NCBI GenBank assembly: GCA_023375785.1
Contig: SZWC01007283.1
Span: 35,504 to 96,988 of the forward strand
DNA from: Penium margaritaceum
Taxonomy: Eukaryota; Streptophyta; Zygnematophyceae; Desmidiales; Peniaceae
DNA length: 61,485 nucleotides
Reading direction: 5' to 3'
Shown here: positions 1-9,649 of the stretch, piece after piece
Layout: each line of letters opens with the position of its first letter
How positions within the stretch are numbered: position 1 is the first letter of the stretch
The notes under the pieces: generated by a model
What the model was told of the DNA's origin: nothing
Seen by the model: only the letters and a program-made list of their open reading frames with translations
Database searches by the model: none
Program-made: the position numbers and the translations under genes

Positions 1-1076
1 GGGGATGATTCAATATGCTGGAGGCCAGATTGGATGGGATGCGCAGCGATCGGCCTTCTCTAGTTAGTTGGGCGTCAAGTTTCGCTCCCAAGCCAAAACC
101 TCTAGACTCAATCTCTAGGTTGGTCAAGGGACATGGTGACGTCCAACTCTTTGCCATCTATGCATGATGTAAAACAGCCGAAAGGTAGTCAAAGGAAGTC
201 TCAACTGTTCGAAACTGACTTTGGAAAAGTTGCTGTTGTGCGAAGAGTAGGATTGCAAAGTGTTCCCGGCTTCTTGAGTTGCACTCGGGTGTTGGTGTGG
301 GGTGTGCAACCATGCGAGTGACCTCTTGACTTCACCCACATGCATCACCATAAAAGAAGTTGACAAACGCCAAAACAAGCATAGAGTTTGAGACGTCCTA
401 TCAAGGAACTCACTTGCTCAACAAAGGCGACATCATGTTGGTATGATGGTGGCTGAGAGTGTTGGTTTGCGTGGCTTCCACCCGTCACGAGCGACGACTG
501 TAGTCATCATCCGTATACCCGGCACTGGAGATATGGAGCAGCAGTACTTGAGAGCACAGCGACATGATCCCCGCTGCGGACGCAGCTGGCGCCGGAGCAC
601 CGACGAGTGGTGGCTCCATGCACCAGTAGCTGCCAGACAGCTGCCATGACATCCTAGGTGCTTGCCTAGGTCCTTTCCGATTTTTCTACACACGTTGGAG
701 TTTTCTCGGTGGACTGGCTCTCGAGCCTGATTTGCATGTTTTGCATTGTCTCTCCACCGATCAATGTTGGACTTGTGCGTGTGACCAGTCATAGTGTTCG
801 GCTCAAGATTCTGCATCTCTAGGCTGAGACAATGATGCGTTTGAATACTTGTGCGCAGGTTTATGGCCAAAACAGTGGTTTTGGGCCGGTTTTAGGACAA
901 ATTGACACTGCGCGTGTGTCACTTGCCGTGAGCCGCGGCAAGTGACATCTTGTCAGTAGTAGTGGTAGCAACAGTAGCAACATCCATAGTAGTAGCAACA
1001 TACGTTCCTAGCTAGGCAGAAGATGCTACGCCAGTGCCTCTCATCTACGACCCGTCTCGGCAATGACTACCTATGT
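1..1076. other. Unrecognised sequence left of Copia-A
   Basis: I see no coding region with family signatures here; the open frames are short and of low information. The stretch contains an LTR-like remnant (about 640-950), then a short GTAGCAAC-type simple sequence (about 948-1000). It ends in TATGT, the target duplication of Copia-A. It may be part of an older retroelement, but I cannot identify one. Confidence 0.5.
640..950 (+). repeat. Degenerate LTR-like remnant related to Copia-A LTR
   Basis: Several blocks occur in the same order as in the Copia-A LTR: a GGTGGACTGG-like start, TTTGCATGTTTTGCATTGT, GTGACCAGTCA, TGTGCGCAG and GGCCAAAACAGTGG followed by GGGCCGGTTTTAGGACA. No paired LTR, PBS or internal region is visible beside it, so it is either a solo LTR or a fragment. 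Boundaries are approximate. Confidence 0.55.
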
Positions 1077-1717
1077 TGTTGTGCTTTGTTCCGTTCCTGT
1101 ACAGTTTACTGTGACCACTCAGCCGTGTCCATACTCGTGCAGATCCCTGAGGCAGGCGGCCCTGGTGACACCGGCGCGACGACAGGCGGCAGACTACCCG
1201 TCTGGAGCTGACCGACCACTGTTCCAGAGCCCCAGATGTCACCGGGACTCCTTGCTGTGCCTTCTATGTCTTGCAGGCGCCTTTCGGCGGACTGGGCATG
1301 AGGCCCATTTGCATGTTTTTGCATTGTATACTCGCTGTCAGTCGATGGATGCATGCATGTGACCAGTCGCTGCGTCTGTCTTTTGATTTTGCACGTCTAG
1401 GTTCAGACGGCGTAGGATTCTGACATGTGTGCGCAGAGTTACGGCCAAAACAGTGGTTTTGGGCCGGTTTTAGGACAGCTCTTGGACTGCCGCGTGCGAC
1501 ACCCGCCATGCGCCGCGGCAGGTATTTATGCCCTGGACCTGTCAGTTGTCATTTCTCTCTGCATATGCTATATTGAAGCATTCTGACACTTTGACTTGTG
1601 TCTCCTAGCCAAACCCTTGCCGTTGTGTGTACGACCTGTGACTGTCGTCACCGTCTGACCAGGCACTGACGCCCGGTCAGCGGCCGTGTTGCTAGGAAGC
1701 TTCTACGCACTTTCTCA
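1077..1717 (+). repeat. 5' LTR of Copia-A
   Basis: It begins TGTTGTGCTTTG and ends TTTCTCA (TG...CA), immediately before the PBS. It matches 8526-9166 over its full length. A TATA-like TATTTAT lies at 1523-1529. Further downstream is TCAGTTGTCATTTCTCTCTG, which is also present in the Copia-F LTR, so this is the likely R/U5 region. Confidence 0.95.
1523..1529 (+). promoter_or_regulatory. TATA-like motif in Copia-A 5' LTR
   Basis: TATTTAT lies about 20 nt upstream of a TCAGTTGTC block conserved with Copia-F, whose LTR has TATATA in the equivalent place. The position fits a U3/R promoter. The 3' LTR copy reads TGTTTAT. Promoter activity is inferred. Confidence 0.4.
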
Positions 1718-1737
1718 TGGTATCAGAGCAGTGAGAC
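1718..1737 (+). other. Primer binding site of Copia-A
   Basis: TGGTATCAGAGCAGTGAGAC directly follows the LTR. The TGGTATCAGAGC core is the usual Copia site complementary to the 3' end of initiator tRNA-Met. Confidence 0.9.
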
Positions 1738-2644
1738 GGTTCTCACAAAGCTGCGCAGCAGAGACGTAGCATAGCAGCAGCAGTGAGAGTCACCGCTGCA
1801 GCAGACCTTCTGGGACCTGTTGGAGACGTCTGGTCGACGTCCGCGTACTCCACCCACCACGTGAGATCGCACCTGCTCAGGCAGCAGCAGCGGCGCGTAC
1901 CGCCACGCAGAGGCGTGTGGCGGCTGCGGTGCGTGCAGCGGCCACTCCCCCCACAGCCGCAGTAGCAGAGGAGCAGCAGCAGAGGCGGTGGTGGCATCAG
2001 CGCAGCAGCAGCGGCCGCCACAGCAGCGTGGCAACAGCGGCGGCAGCAGCAGCGCAGCAGCGGCGTCGGCAGCAGCAGTGCAGCAGCGGCAACGGCACAG
2101 CAGCAGCAGCGGCAATCGCGGCGGCAGCAGCAGGGCAGCAGTGGCAGCAGCAGCAGCGCGCGATGGTGGCAGCCAGCAGCAGCGCGCGGCGGCGGCAGCC
2201 AGCAGCAGCTGCAGCGCGCAGCAGCAGCGCCGCGCGCAGCAGCAGCCGCCGCGTGCAGCAGCAGCAGCAGCGCAGCCGCTGCTGCCACCGCTGCACACGT
2301 AGCTACGCAGCTGCTGCTGCAGCTGACAGCACAGCTGCAGCAGCAGCTGGGCGGAAGCTGCTGCGCAGCTTCCGCGGAGCTGCCGCGCGCCACCGCGCAG
2401 CGGCAGAACCGTGACAAGGGAAAAACAAACAAAAAAAAGCAGGGGACGAGCTGACGTCAGCATTGTTGGTTGCTGACGTCATCAGGTGGTGCTGACGTCA
2501 GCAACCACTTGCTGACGTCAGCATTACACTTCGCCAAATTTTCAACCGAAAAGTCAAAAGTTGCCAGCGTTTCAACTCTCCGAGAAACGCAGATGGTTTT
2601 GAAATCCGGCAAACTTGACCTGTCGTCTCATAGTGAGCGGCGAC
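1738..2644 (+). repeat. CAG/AGC-rich leader of Copia-A
   Basis: From about 1870 to 2400 the leader is dominated by AGC/CAG/GCG triplets. All frames on both strands therefore give long low-complexity ORFs (poly-Ala, poly-Gln, poly-Ser, Leu/Cys), which I do not regard as genes. The tail (2450-2522) carries the TGACGTCA array. The leaders of the other two plus-strand elements, C and F, are also CAG-rich. Confidence 0.8.
2452..2520 (+). promoter_or_regulatory. Four-copy TGACGTCA (CRE-like) array
   Basis: The perfect palindrome TGACGTCA occurs at 2452, 2474, 2493 and 2513, spaced 22, 19 and 20 bp, mostly inside GCTGACGTCAGCA. TGACGTCA is the classical CRE/bZIP (ATF/CREB, plant TGA-type) binding site. 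Spacing of about two helical turns would place bound dimers on one face. The location downstream of the LTR suggests an internal enhancer; function is inferred. Confidence 0.6.
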
Positions 2645-4486
2645 ATGAGTTCGCCCGACGACAAGGACAAGGGACCAGGTGATCCCTCCTCCTCTTCTTC
2701 AGGGGTATTGAGCCCTCGCTTGCAGGCCATTAAGGACCTGCGAGCCAGCAGGAGGAGATGCGTCGTCTGTAGCGAGAGCAGACTGACGCGATCCGCACGC
2801 TGACTGAGCTCCTACGCGCTCAGTCCACGGCTCCTCCGCGGATTTCTGAGGGAGCTGCCGGCGTTGCGGCCTCCACCCAGCACTCGGCTCAGGTGCCCGT
2901 GACAGGTGCCCCGCCTGCTTCACCTCCTGGTGTGGTTTCCCCACCACCTGCGGACCTCCTTGATGACGAGCCATTCATGCCAGGCTTCAAGGATGACTCC
3001 CAGGAGCGGGAGATTCGTCTTCTACAGGAGCGCCTTCGTCAGCTGCAGACGGGTATCCGACCTCCACCCGTGTCCCTGATACGACCGTCACCTGACTTCC
3101 GCGGTGATCACCCCCTTCCAGGAGTTTTTCCCGTCTCTCGCCCTCCTCAGCTTGCGGCTGCTCTCCCCACGGAGCGGCAGCCAAAGGACTTTGAGGCACC
3201 ACCTCCACGGTACATCAGCGATGATGGATTTGACTGCTGGGAGATCCTGTTTCAGGTGTGGGCCACTTCTGAGGGAGTTTGGCCTTACTACCACAGCCCA
3301 TACCAGTCTAAAGATCCAGCACAGGTGCTGACAGCAGCCCGGGCCATGCGAGGGCTTCTCTACGCCATGCCACGCGAGACTGTCGTTAATATTTCGTCCC
3401 TTCCTCGGCGAGGCTGGCACAGGCACCGGAGCTGATCCTCGTGGAGGCTGGGATCTAGCGTTGTCCCTACTGGCCGCAGAGACGCACGCCACGCGTGCGT
3501 CACACATTTGTGCTTTCCACTCGCTCCGTCAGGGACCCTCGGAGCATGCAACGGATTACTGGCGACGTGCCATGCGTATCTACACGCGTCTGGGGACCTC
3601 AAGGGGCACACAGCTGTGGGTGCTTCGGACGATCATGCTCGGAGTTCGCCTGGAGTACACCGACATCTTCACACGGTACAGCGACGCTGCTCTCGAGCCT
3701 TTCTCAGCCACCCTTCAGCTGCTCCCTTGGACCCATCAGCTTTTCCTCCAGGTGACGTCGGCCCGCGAGGCAGCAGTAGCACATAAGGAGACTTCCCTCG
3801 CTGTAGCAGTCCTCGCCTCACCACCATCTTCCCTCCTGCAGTCACCCTCACCTACCTCCATCACGACCTCATCTTCCTCCTCTTCTTCGACCCCGTCTAC
3901 ACCCACGCAGACGTAGGGCGTTGTAGCAGCTGCCCAGGGGAAGAAGAAGAATAGGAAGCGCGGATCGGGTCAACAGCGATCGTCATCTAGTGGTAGCAGT
4001 GGCCGTTCCGTGCACTGCTACAACTGTGGAGGTGCCCATCGGTACACCGAGTGCCAGCAGCCGCTCGACTGGGAGCGCATCACTCGCGGACTTCAGGCTG
4101 CCCATGCTGCTCGCACCGTGTCCGGCACGTCGATCGCACACTCTTCTGGACGCGCGGCGACTACGAGTGTAGCTGTTCCTGCATCCTCACCGGCAAGCAG
4201 CAGTGATCCAGGTGACCGCACCATCGCCGAGCTTCGTCATCTTCTGGCGCTTCGCTTTCAGGGAGTTGCGAGTGTGTTGTCATCGTCGAGTGGGTCACAG
4301 ACTGCTTGTTCGTCCATCCTCGTGACTCGTGATGACACGTGTGGGGGAGCACAGTCCGCATGTGATGATGATGGGCCTGACTACACTGACTAGATTCATG
4401 AGTCTCACCTTCGTGATGTACGGCGTTCCTTCGCACTGACGGCTCAGCGTCCCTCTGATGCCGAGTGTTCCATTGCTCGTTGTACA
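2645..4486 (+). pseudogene. gag: Copia-A gag (interrupted)
   Basis: The likely start is ATG 2645 (MSSPDDKDKG). The frame changes near 2803-2893 and again near 3435-3461, and there are TAG stops at 3914 and 4391. A capsid-like helical region (about 3200-3700) aligns by eye with Copia-F Gag: the W-E-x-L-F-x-V-W-A-x-S-E-G-V and PYxxSPYQ blocks match. A low-complexity Ser/Thr linker leads to a CCHC zinc knuckle, CYNCGGAHRYTEC, at 4016-4054. Gag would form the virus-like particle and bind RNA. Decay looks moderate, and the frame after the knuckle is shared with the protease. Confidence 0.85.
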
Positions 4487-5113
4487 GTGACGTCCACTAG
4501 TCGTGACTCCGGTGGCACTTGGATCATCGATTCCGGTGCCACCCACCACATGACGTGTCGTCGTAGTGACTTTGTGGTACTTGGTCCTGTCACGACTGTC
4601 CGTTCTGTTCGTACAGGTTCTGGTCAGTCCTTATCGGTTCACGGTGTTGGGGTTGTATGCTTTGATGGTCCGTCTGGCCCCTTGTATCTCTCTGACGTGC
4701 TGTTTGTGCCTGATCTTGAGCTTAGTCTGCTGTCTGTGCGTGCCTGCACTCTGATGGGTCTCTTCGTTGAGCATACCGCTGATTCAGTAACTGTGACTGC
4801 TCTTGACACCCGTAGCATTGTCCTGCGTGCTTCAGTCGTAGATGACCTGTACCGCATTGCTCGGCCCTCCTCCCCTTGCTCTCCCTCCTCCTCTGGTCGC
4901 GTCTTTGTCACTGGTGTTCTATCCCCAGAACACCAGCGGTTGCTTCACCGACGTCTGTGTCACGTGGGCTCCGACACTGTGTCGAAGCTCATCCGGACAC
5001 AGCCCGCTCTTGGTCTTGACGTGGCTTCTTTCGAGAAGCCACCCAAGACTGACTGTCTTTTTTGCGCTCAGGGTAAGATGCACCGGTGCACTTACCGTGA
5101 TTCGCGTTCCTGA
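4487..5113 (+). pseudogene. pol: Copia-A protease and GAG-pre-integrase region
   Basis: An open run of 208 codons begins shortly before the aspartic protease motif DSGATHH (about 4529-4549), with the hydrophobic LYLSDVLFVP and LELSLLSV blocks typical of Copia proteases. It continues into the GAG-pre-integrase zinc region: LLHRRLCHVG, then C-x2-C in CLFCAQGKMHR. It ends at a TGA (5111-5113), where Copia-F has CGx (Arg) in an otherwise matching stretch, so this is probably a CpG transition. It follows gag in the same frame, separated only by the TAG at 4391. Confidence 0.85.
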
Positions 5114-6760
5114 GCGCTGAGGCCCCTCGAGTTGGTCCACTCGGACCTGCTCGGTCCTTTCCCGGTCGAGTCGCTGTCCGAGAGGGGCCGGTATGTTGTG
5201 ATGCTGACTGATGACTTCACCCGGATGCGGTGGGTCTACAGTCTGCGTCAGAAGAGTGACGCCGCACTTGCGGTTCGGCTCTGGCTCGTGATGACTGAGC
5301 GTCAGTCTCGCCACACACTACATACCTTTCGCTCGGATCGCGGCGGCGAGTTCCTCGGCGAGATAGACTCCTTCTTTGCTGAGCACGGCATTTTTCACCA
5401 GGTCTCCGGTCCTACTACCCCACAGCAGAACGGTGTATCTGAGCGCTGGAACCGCACCATGGAGGATGCGGTCCGCGCCATGCGGGCTGAGTGCGGTCTC
5501 CCGAGGTCCTTCGCATTCGAGGGCTTCGCCTACATGACTTGGGTCTGGAACCGCCTCCCGCATGGTCCGCTTCCGGATCATGTCACACCTTACGAGCTCT
5601 GGTTTGGCCACCGTGCCGATCTTCGTCTCGCACGCGTCTGGGGATCCCTGGCCTCCGTGTGGTACACCGAGGACCAGCAGGGGTCCAAGGTCTCCCCTCG
5701 GGGTCGCTTGTGTGCCTTCATCGGCATCTCCCCGCGGTCGAAGGCCTGGCGCTTTTGGGACCCCACTCGCCGTCGTGTCATTGAGTCCCGTGACGCGCTA
5801 TTTTTTGAGTCACTCACATACTGTGATCTGACTTCGATCACAGCGCTCTCTGCAGCTCATGTCCCTTCCTGTGAGGGTCCTCGGCGGACGGGGGAGACCT
5901 CTTTGCCAGCGACCATTTCTCGCCAGGCTGATGTGTCCGCTCGAGTCCCCTCTCGATCTCCAGCACTTGATGATCGGGCTATCATTGCCGTTGGTCCAGA
6001 GATTCCGCCTGTCCAGCCTGCTTTGCACCCCACAGGTACCGCTGCTCCCACGCCTCCATCTGCATCACCATCTGTGTCCACTGGCACCCCTGTTCTGACG
6101 TCTGACCCAGCCCAGCTCACTCCTGTCTCTACGTCGGCTAACACTCCTGTCTTAGTGTCCGAGCCAGCCTTGTCCGCTGTCATGCCCAGCTCAGTGTCCC
6201 CCACACACGCATCTCTGCGCACGGCATCTCCGACTGCCTCGTTTCAGCCCTCACCAGCTATGGTCGTACCTCTCTGTGTGGTCCCACCTGTTCCTGAGCC
6301 TGAGGTACGCCCCTCGACCTCCGGTTACTCCCGTGAGCCCGGTGGTGGCCTTCGACCACTGGATTCTGAAGCTCAGCGAGCGTCGGGTTCCGGACCCAGA
6401 CGTTCCTCTCACAGCATCGCGAGCGGTGATCCAGGCACAAAGGCCTTAGGCCTGAGTGTCCGCACTGAGCTTTCAGAGGTACACCCAGCGTGCCCCATAG
6501 GGCACGACCTGGTCACTCGCGAGTTCCACATCGCCTGTGACGTAGCAGCTGATCTCGTGGCCGTTAGGCCAGACACTGAGGCGTGTGTACTTGCCACGCA
6601 GAGTTCTCCCTCTATGGCACCGGACCCGGGCACATTAAAGGAGGCTTTCTCATCGCAGGATGCTGATGCCTGGCGAGCTGCTTGCGAGGATGAGCTTCAC
6701 GCTATCCGAGAGCAAGGAATCTACGAGCTGGTCGACCTCCCCCTGGGAGGAAGGGGATTC
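5114..6760 (+). pseudogene. pol: Copia-A integrase with long linker
   Basis: The frame is open from the TGA at 5111 to 6790. The DDE catalytic residues sit in LELVHSDLLGP (first Asp), FRSDRGGEFLG (second Asp) and QNGVSERWNRT (Glu). Then come the YMTWVWNRLPHG block, the GxRLCAFIGIS block and a Pro/Ser/Thr-rich linker of about 200 residues, ending in the EDELHAI...YELVDLP start of RT. A frameshift near 6750 separates it from the RT frame. Integrase would insert the cDNA with 5-bp duplications, as seen around this element. Confidence 0.88.
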
Positions 6761-8187
6761 AAGTCAAGTGGGTCTTTCGCAAGAAAGTGAAGCCGGATGG
6801 CTCACTGGAACGCTACAAGGCCCGCTTGGTCGTCAAGGGGTTCTCTCAGATGGAGGGAGTTGATTACACTGACACCTTTGCCCCTGTCGGCCGCATGACC
6901 TCAGCTCGAGCTCTGTTTGGTGTAGTAGCTCAGCATGACTGGGAAGTACACCAGATGGATGTGAACAATGCGTTCCTCCATGGCTCTTTGGATGAGGAGA
7001 TCTACGTGGCTCAGCCACCAGGCTTTGAGGACGGTGACAAGGTCTGGCGCTTGCGCAAGTCCTTGTACAGCCTCAAGCAGTCTCCACGGTGTTGGAACCG
7101 GGAGATCACTGGCACCTTGACTCGCGCAGGATACGTACAAAGCGAGGCAGACCCCTCACTCTTCATCCTACCAACACCCGAGCGGTTTACCGCCATCCTG
7201 GTCTATGTTGATGACCTTCTGATCGCGTCTCCATTGCTAGAGGCCGTGAAGGAGGCCAAGGCTCTCCTGCAGACCGCCTACAGGGTGAAGGACCTCGGTC
7301 CTGCATCGGTGTTTCTTGGAATGGAGATTGTGCGAGATCGCAGACATCGGACACTGTTGCTGCATCAGGCCCGATACGCACGAGTCGTCGGGGAGCGCTT
7401 TAGTGATCTCCTTGGTGCAGTGCCCACTCCTTCCACACCACTCACACCTGATGGGCAGGATGCCCTGAAGGTGGATGACCCTACACAGCTGGGGGAGACA
7501 GTGGACGTGACATTGTACCTTCGTCTTATCGGATCTCTGATGTACCTGGCCACTACCACGTGTCCCGACATCGCGTTCGCCGTCAACCTCCTCGCTCAGT
7601 TCTCGCAGGCTCCACGTGCGAGAGCTCTTCACACGGCTGTGCGAGTGGTACGGTACGTGGTCTCCACACCGTATCTCGGACTCTGCTTTCATCGACAGTG
7701 TTCGGTGGTCCTTGACGGCTACACTGACAATGACTGGGCTTGGAGCCCTGATGGGCGCAGTCGCACTGGCTACGTGTTTCTGCTCGGTGGTACCGCTTTG
7801 TCTTCGCGAAGCGGGAAGCAGGGCTGCATCACACGTAGCTCGTCGGAAGCAGAGTATGTGGCTTTGGGAGCAGGGGCTGCTGAGGCACTTTGGCTGCAGC
7901 GCTTGTTTCTTGAGCCTGGGCAGTCAGTACCCGCCATTGTGCTGTGTTGCGACAACCAGAGTGCTCTCGCCATTGCGGAGAACTCTGGTGTTTTTCATGC
8001 TCGCACAAAGCATATTGCGGTTGAGCATCACTTCGTTCGTGATCTTGTGGAGCGACGCGTGATCTCCATCATGTGGGTTGGCACTGACTTGCAGCGTGCT
8101 GATTTCTTGACGAAGGCACTTGCCCGCGGAAAGTTCCTGCTGGCCATTCGTTCTGTTGGGCTTCGCCCCGTGCGTGACAGTGGTTGA
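6750..8187 (+). CDS. pol: Copia-A reverse transcriptase-RNase H
   Basis: The frame is continuous from the upstream shift (about 6750, first ATG 6787) to TGA 8185-8187, about 470 residues. RT blocks are RYKARLVVKGFSQ, DYTDTFAPVGRM, QMDVNNAFLHG and the polymerase motif YVDD (7204-7215, residues 140-143 from the ATG). RNase H follows with DGYTDNDWA, SSSEAEYVAL, CCDNQSA and the terminal RADFLTKAL. No stop is present and all catalytic residues visible by eye are intact. It makes cDNA from the element RNA inside particles. It depends on readthrough or frameshift from the upstream frame, so expression from this copy is doubtful. Confidence 0.92.
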
Positions 8188-8199
8188 GTGTGGGATGTA

Positions 8200-8668
8200 C
8201 GTTGACGTCTCATCTGTCTGTGTCACTCATTATGTGGTTGTACCAGTGCTGCACGCGTATGGACATGCGTACCATCGGGTCATGGGGGAGTGTTGTGCTT
8301 TGTGCCGTTCCTGTACAGGTTACTGTGACCACTCGGCCGTGTCAATACTCGTGCAGATCCCTGAGGCAGGCGGCCCTGGTGACACCGGCGCGACGACAGG
8401 CGGCGGACTACCCGTCTGGAGCTGACCGACCACNCGTTGCCGTCTCATCTGTCTGTGTCACTCACTATGTGGTTGTACCAGTGCTGCACGCGTATGGACA
8501 TGCGTACCATCGGGTCATGGGGGAGTGTTGTGCTTTGTGCCGTTCCTGTACAGTTTACTGTGACCACTCGGCCGTGTCCATACTCGTGCAGATCCCTGAG
8601 GCAGGCGGCCCTGGTGACACCGGCGCGACGACAGGCGGCGGACTACCCGTCTGGAGCTGACCGACCAC
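8200..8668 (+). repeat. 234-bp direct repeat around a single N (probable assembly join)
   Basis: Positions 8200-8433 and 8435-8668 are the same sequence with only a few mismatches, separated by one N at 8434. Each copy holds the 3' flank of RT, the polypurine tract and the first about 143 bp of the 3' LTR. Because the copies have equal length and abut the N, two overlapping contig ends left unmerged is the simplest reading. Confidence 0.85.
8516..8525 (+). other. Polypurine tract of Copia-A
   Basis: CATGGGGGAG lies immediately before the 3' LTR; the duplicate is at 8281-8290. It is the plus-strand primer site. The same GGTCATGGGGGAG context precedes the 3' LTR of Copia-C and, inverted, of D, G, H and E, so it is a shared feature of this superfamily here. 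Confidence 0.85.
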
Positions 8669-9166
8669 TGTTCCAGAGCCCCAGATGTCACCGGGACTCC
8701 TTGCTGTGCCTTCTATGTCTTGCAGGCGCCTTTCGGCGGACTGGGCATGAGGCCCATTTGCATGTTTTTGCATTGTATACTCGCTGTCAGTCAATGGATG
8801 CATGCATGTGACCAATCGCTGCGTCTGTCTTTTGATTCTGCACATCTAGGTTCAGACGGCATAGGATTCTGACATGTGTGCGCAGAGTTACGGCCAAAAC
8901 AGTGGATTTGGGCCGGTTTTAGGACAGCTCTTGGACTGCCGCATGCGACACCCGCCATGCGCCGTGGCAGGTGTTTATGCCCTAGACCTGTCAGTTGTCA
9001 TTTCTCTCTGCATATGCTATATTGAAGCATTCTGACACTTTGACTTGTGTCTCCTAGCCAAACCCTTGCCGTTGTGTGTACGACCTGTGATTGTCGTCAC
9101 CGTCTGACCAGGCACTGACGCCCGGTCAACGGTCGTGTTGCTAGGAAGCTTCTACGCACTTTCTCA
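8526..9166 (+). repeat. 3' LTR of Copia-A
   Basis: It is 641 bp, the same length as the 5' LTR, begins TGTTGTGC and ends TTTCTCA, and is followed by the target duplication TATGT (9167-9171). A partial duplicate of its first about 143 bp lies at 8291-8433 beside the N. Confidence 0.93.
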
Positions 9167-9171
9167 TATGT

Positions 9172-9334
9172 AACCTAGACAGCGATGGTGATCTCCTCTG
9201 CCTTCACCTTATTGCCTCCCTGATCAATGCTTGCAGTTGCCCGCACAACTGGTGTAGTAGCATCGGTAGCAACACTAAATAGTGTAGTGGTAGCAGTAGC
9301 AGCATCCGCTATAAGCTAGGTAGGAGTCATTGCG
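9172..9334. other. Unrecognised segment between Copia-A and Copia-B
   Basis: There is no gene signature. It contains GTAGTGGTAGCAGTAGCAGCAT-like simple sequence and a GCTAGGTAGGAG stretch. Both resemble the segment at about 948-1060 on the other side of Copia-A. Confidence 0.4.
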
Positions 9335-9631
9335 GTGCCGTCCCTCATCCCACTTTGTGCCGATAACCTTGGCATACTTTGACCTGTGAACGAGCTCCCA
9401 CGTGTCATTTTTCATGATGGACACCGGCTTTGATTTGATGACTGCGTCCCATTCATCCCCTTCAGGGCGCTTAAGCGCCTCTTGGACAGTCGTCGGTTTC
9501 GTTGATGCAGCAAGCATGCACCGTGTCATGCTAATCCAATGACCAGTAATTGTGTCAAAGGACTTCACTGCTTTGCGCTGCCTCTCGCTGCGGCGGAGCA
9601 GTTTTGGTGGTGCTACGCCGCTTTGATGCAA
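9335..9631 (-). pseudogene. pol: Copia-B: integrase end and truncated RT start
   Basis: The minus frame reads an RRSERQRK basic patch, then EALKRPEGDEWDAVIKSK and NDTWELVHR...KVIGTKW. This is the conserved entry to Copia RT (normally WKxAMxxE...TWELV...IGxKWVFK). After KW the similarity ends at about 9335, so the catalytic palm, YVDD and RNase H are all missing. Confidence 0.75.
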
Positions 9632-9649
9632 TCTCTCCGACTCTGCATG

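Larger units (their letters stand above)
1077..9166 (+). mobile_element. Copia-A, near-complete Ty1/copia retrotransposon
   Basis: Two 641-bp LTRs (1077-1717 and 8526-9166) bound a PBS, leader, gag, protease, integrase, RT/RNase H and a polypurine tract. The 5-bp target duplication TATGT is perfect (1072-1076 and 9167-9171). By eye the LTRs differ at about 16 positions (about 97.5% identity), nearly all transitions, so the insertion is comparatively recent. Pol is Copia type because integrase precedes RT. The coding region carries two TAG, one TGA and several frameshifts, so this copy is probably not autonomous. The length is inflated by a duplicated 234-bp segment around the N at 8434. Confidence 0.95.

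Noticed and set aside
1723..2463. Long open frames on both strands in the Copia-A leader (Leu/Cys-rich minus, Ala/Gln-rich plus)
   Set aside because: They are translations of AGC/CAG triplet repeats; every frame is open for compositional reasons and none has a family signature.
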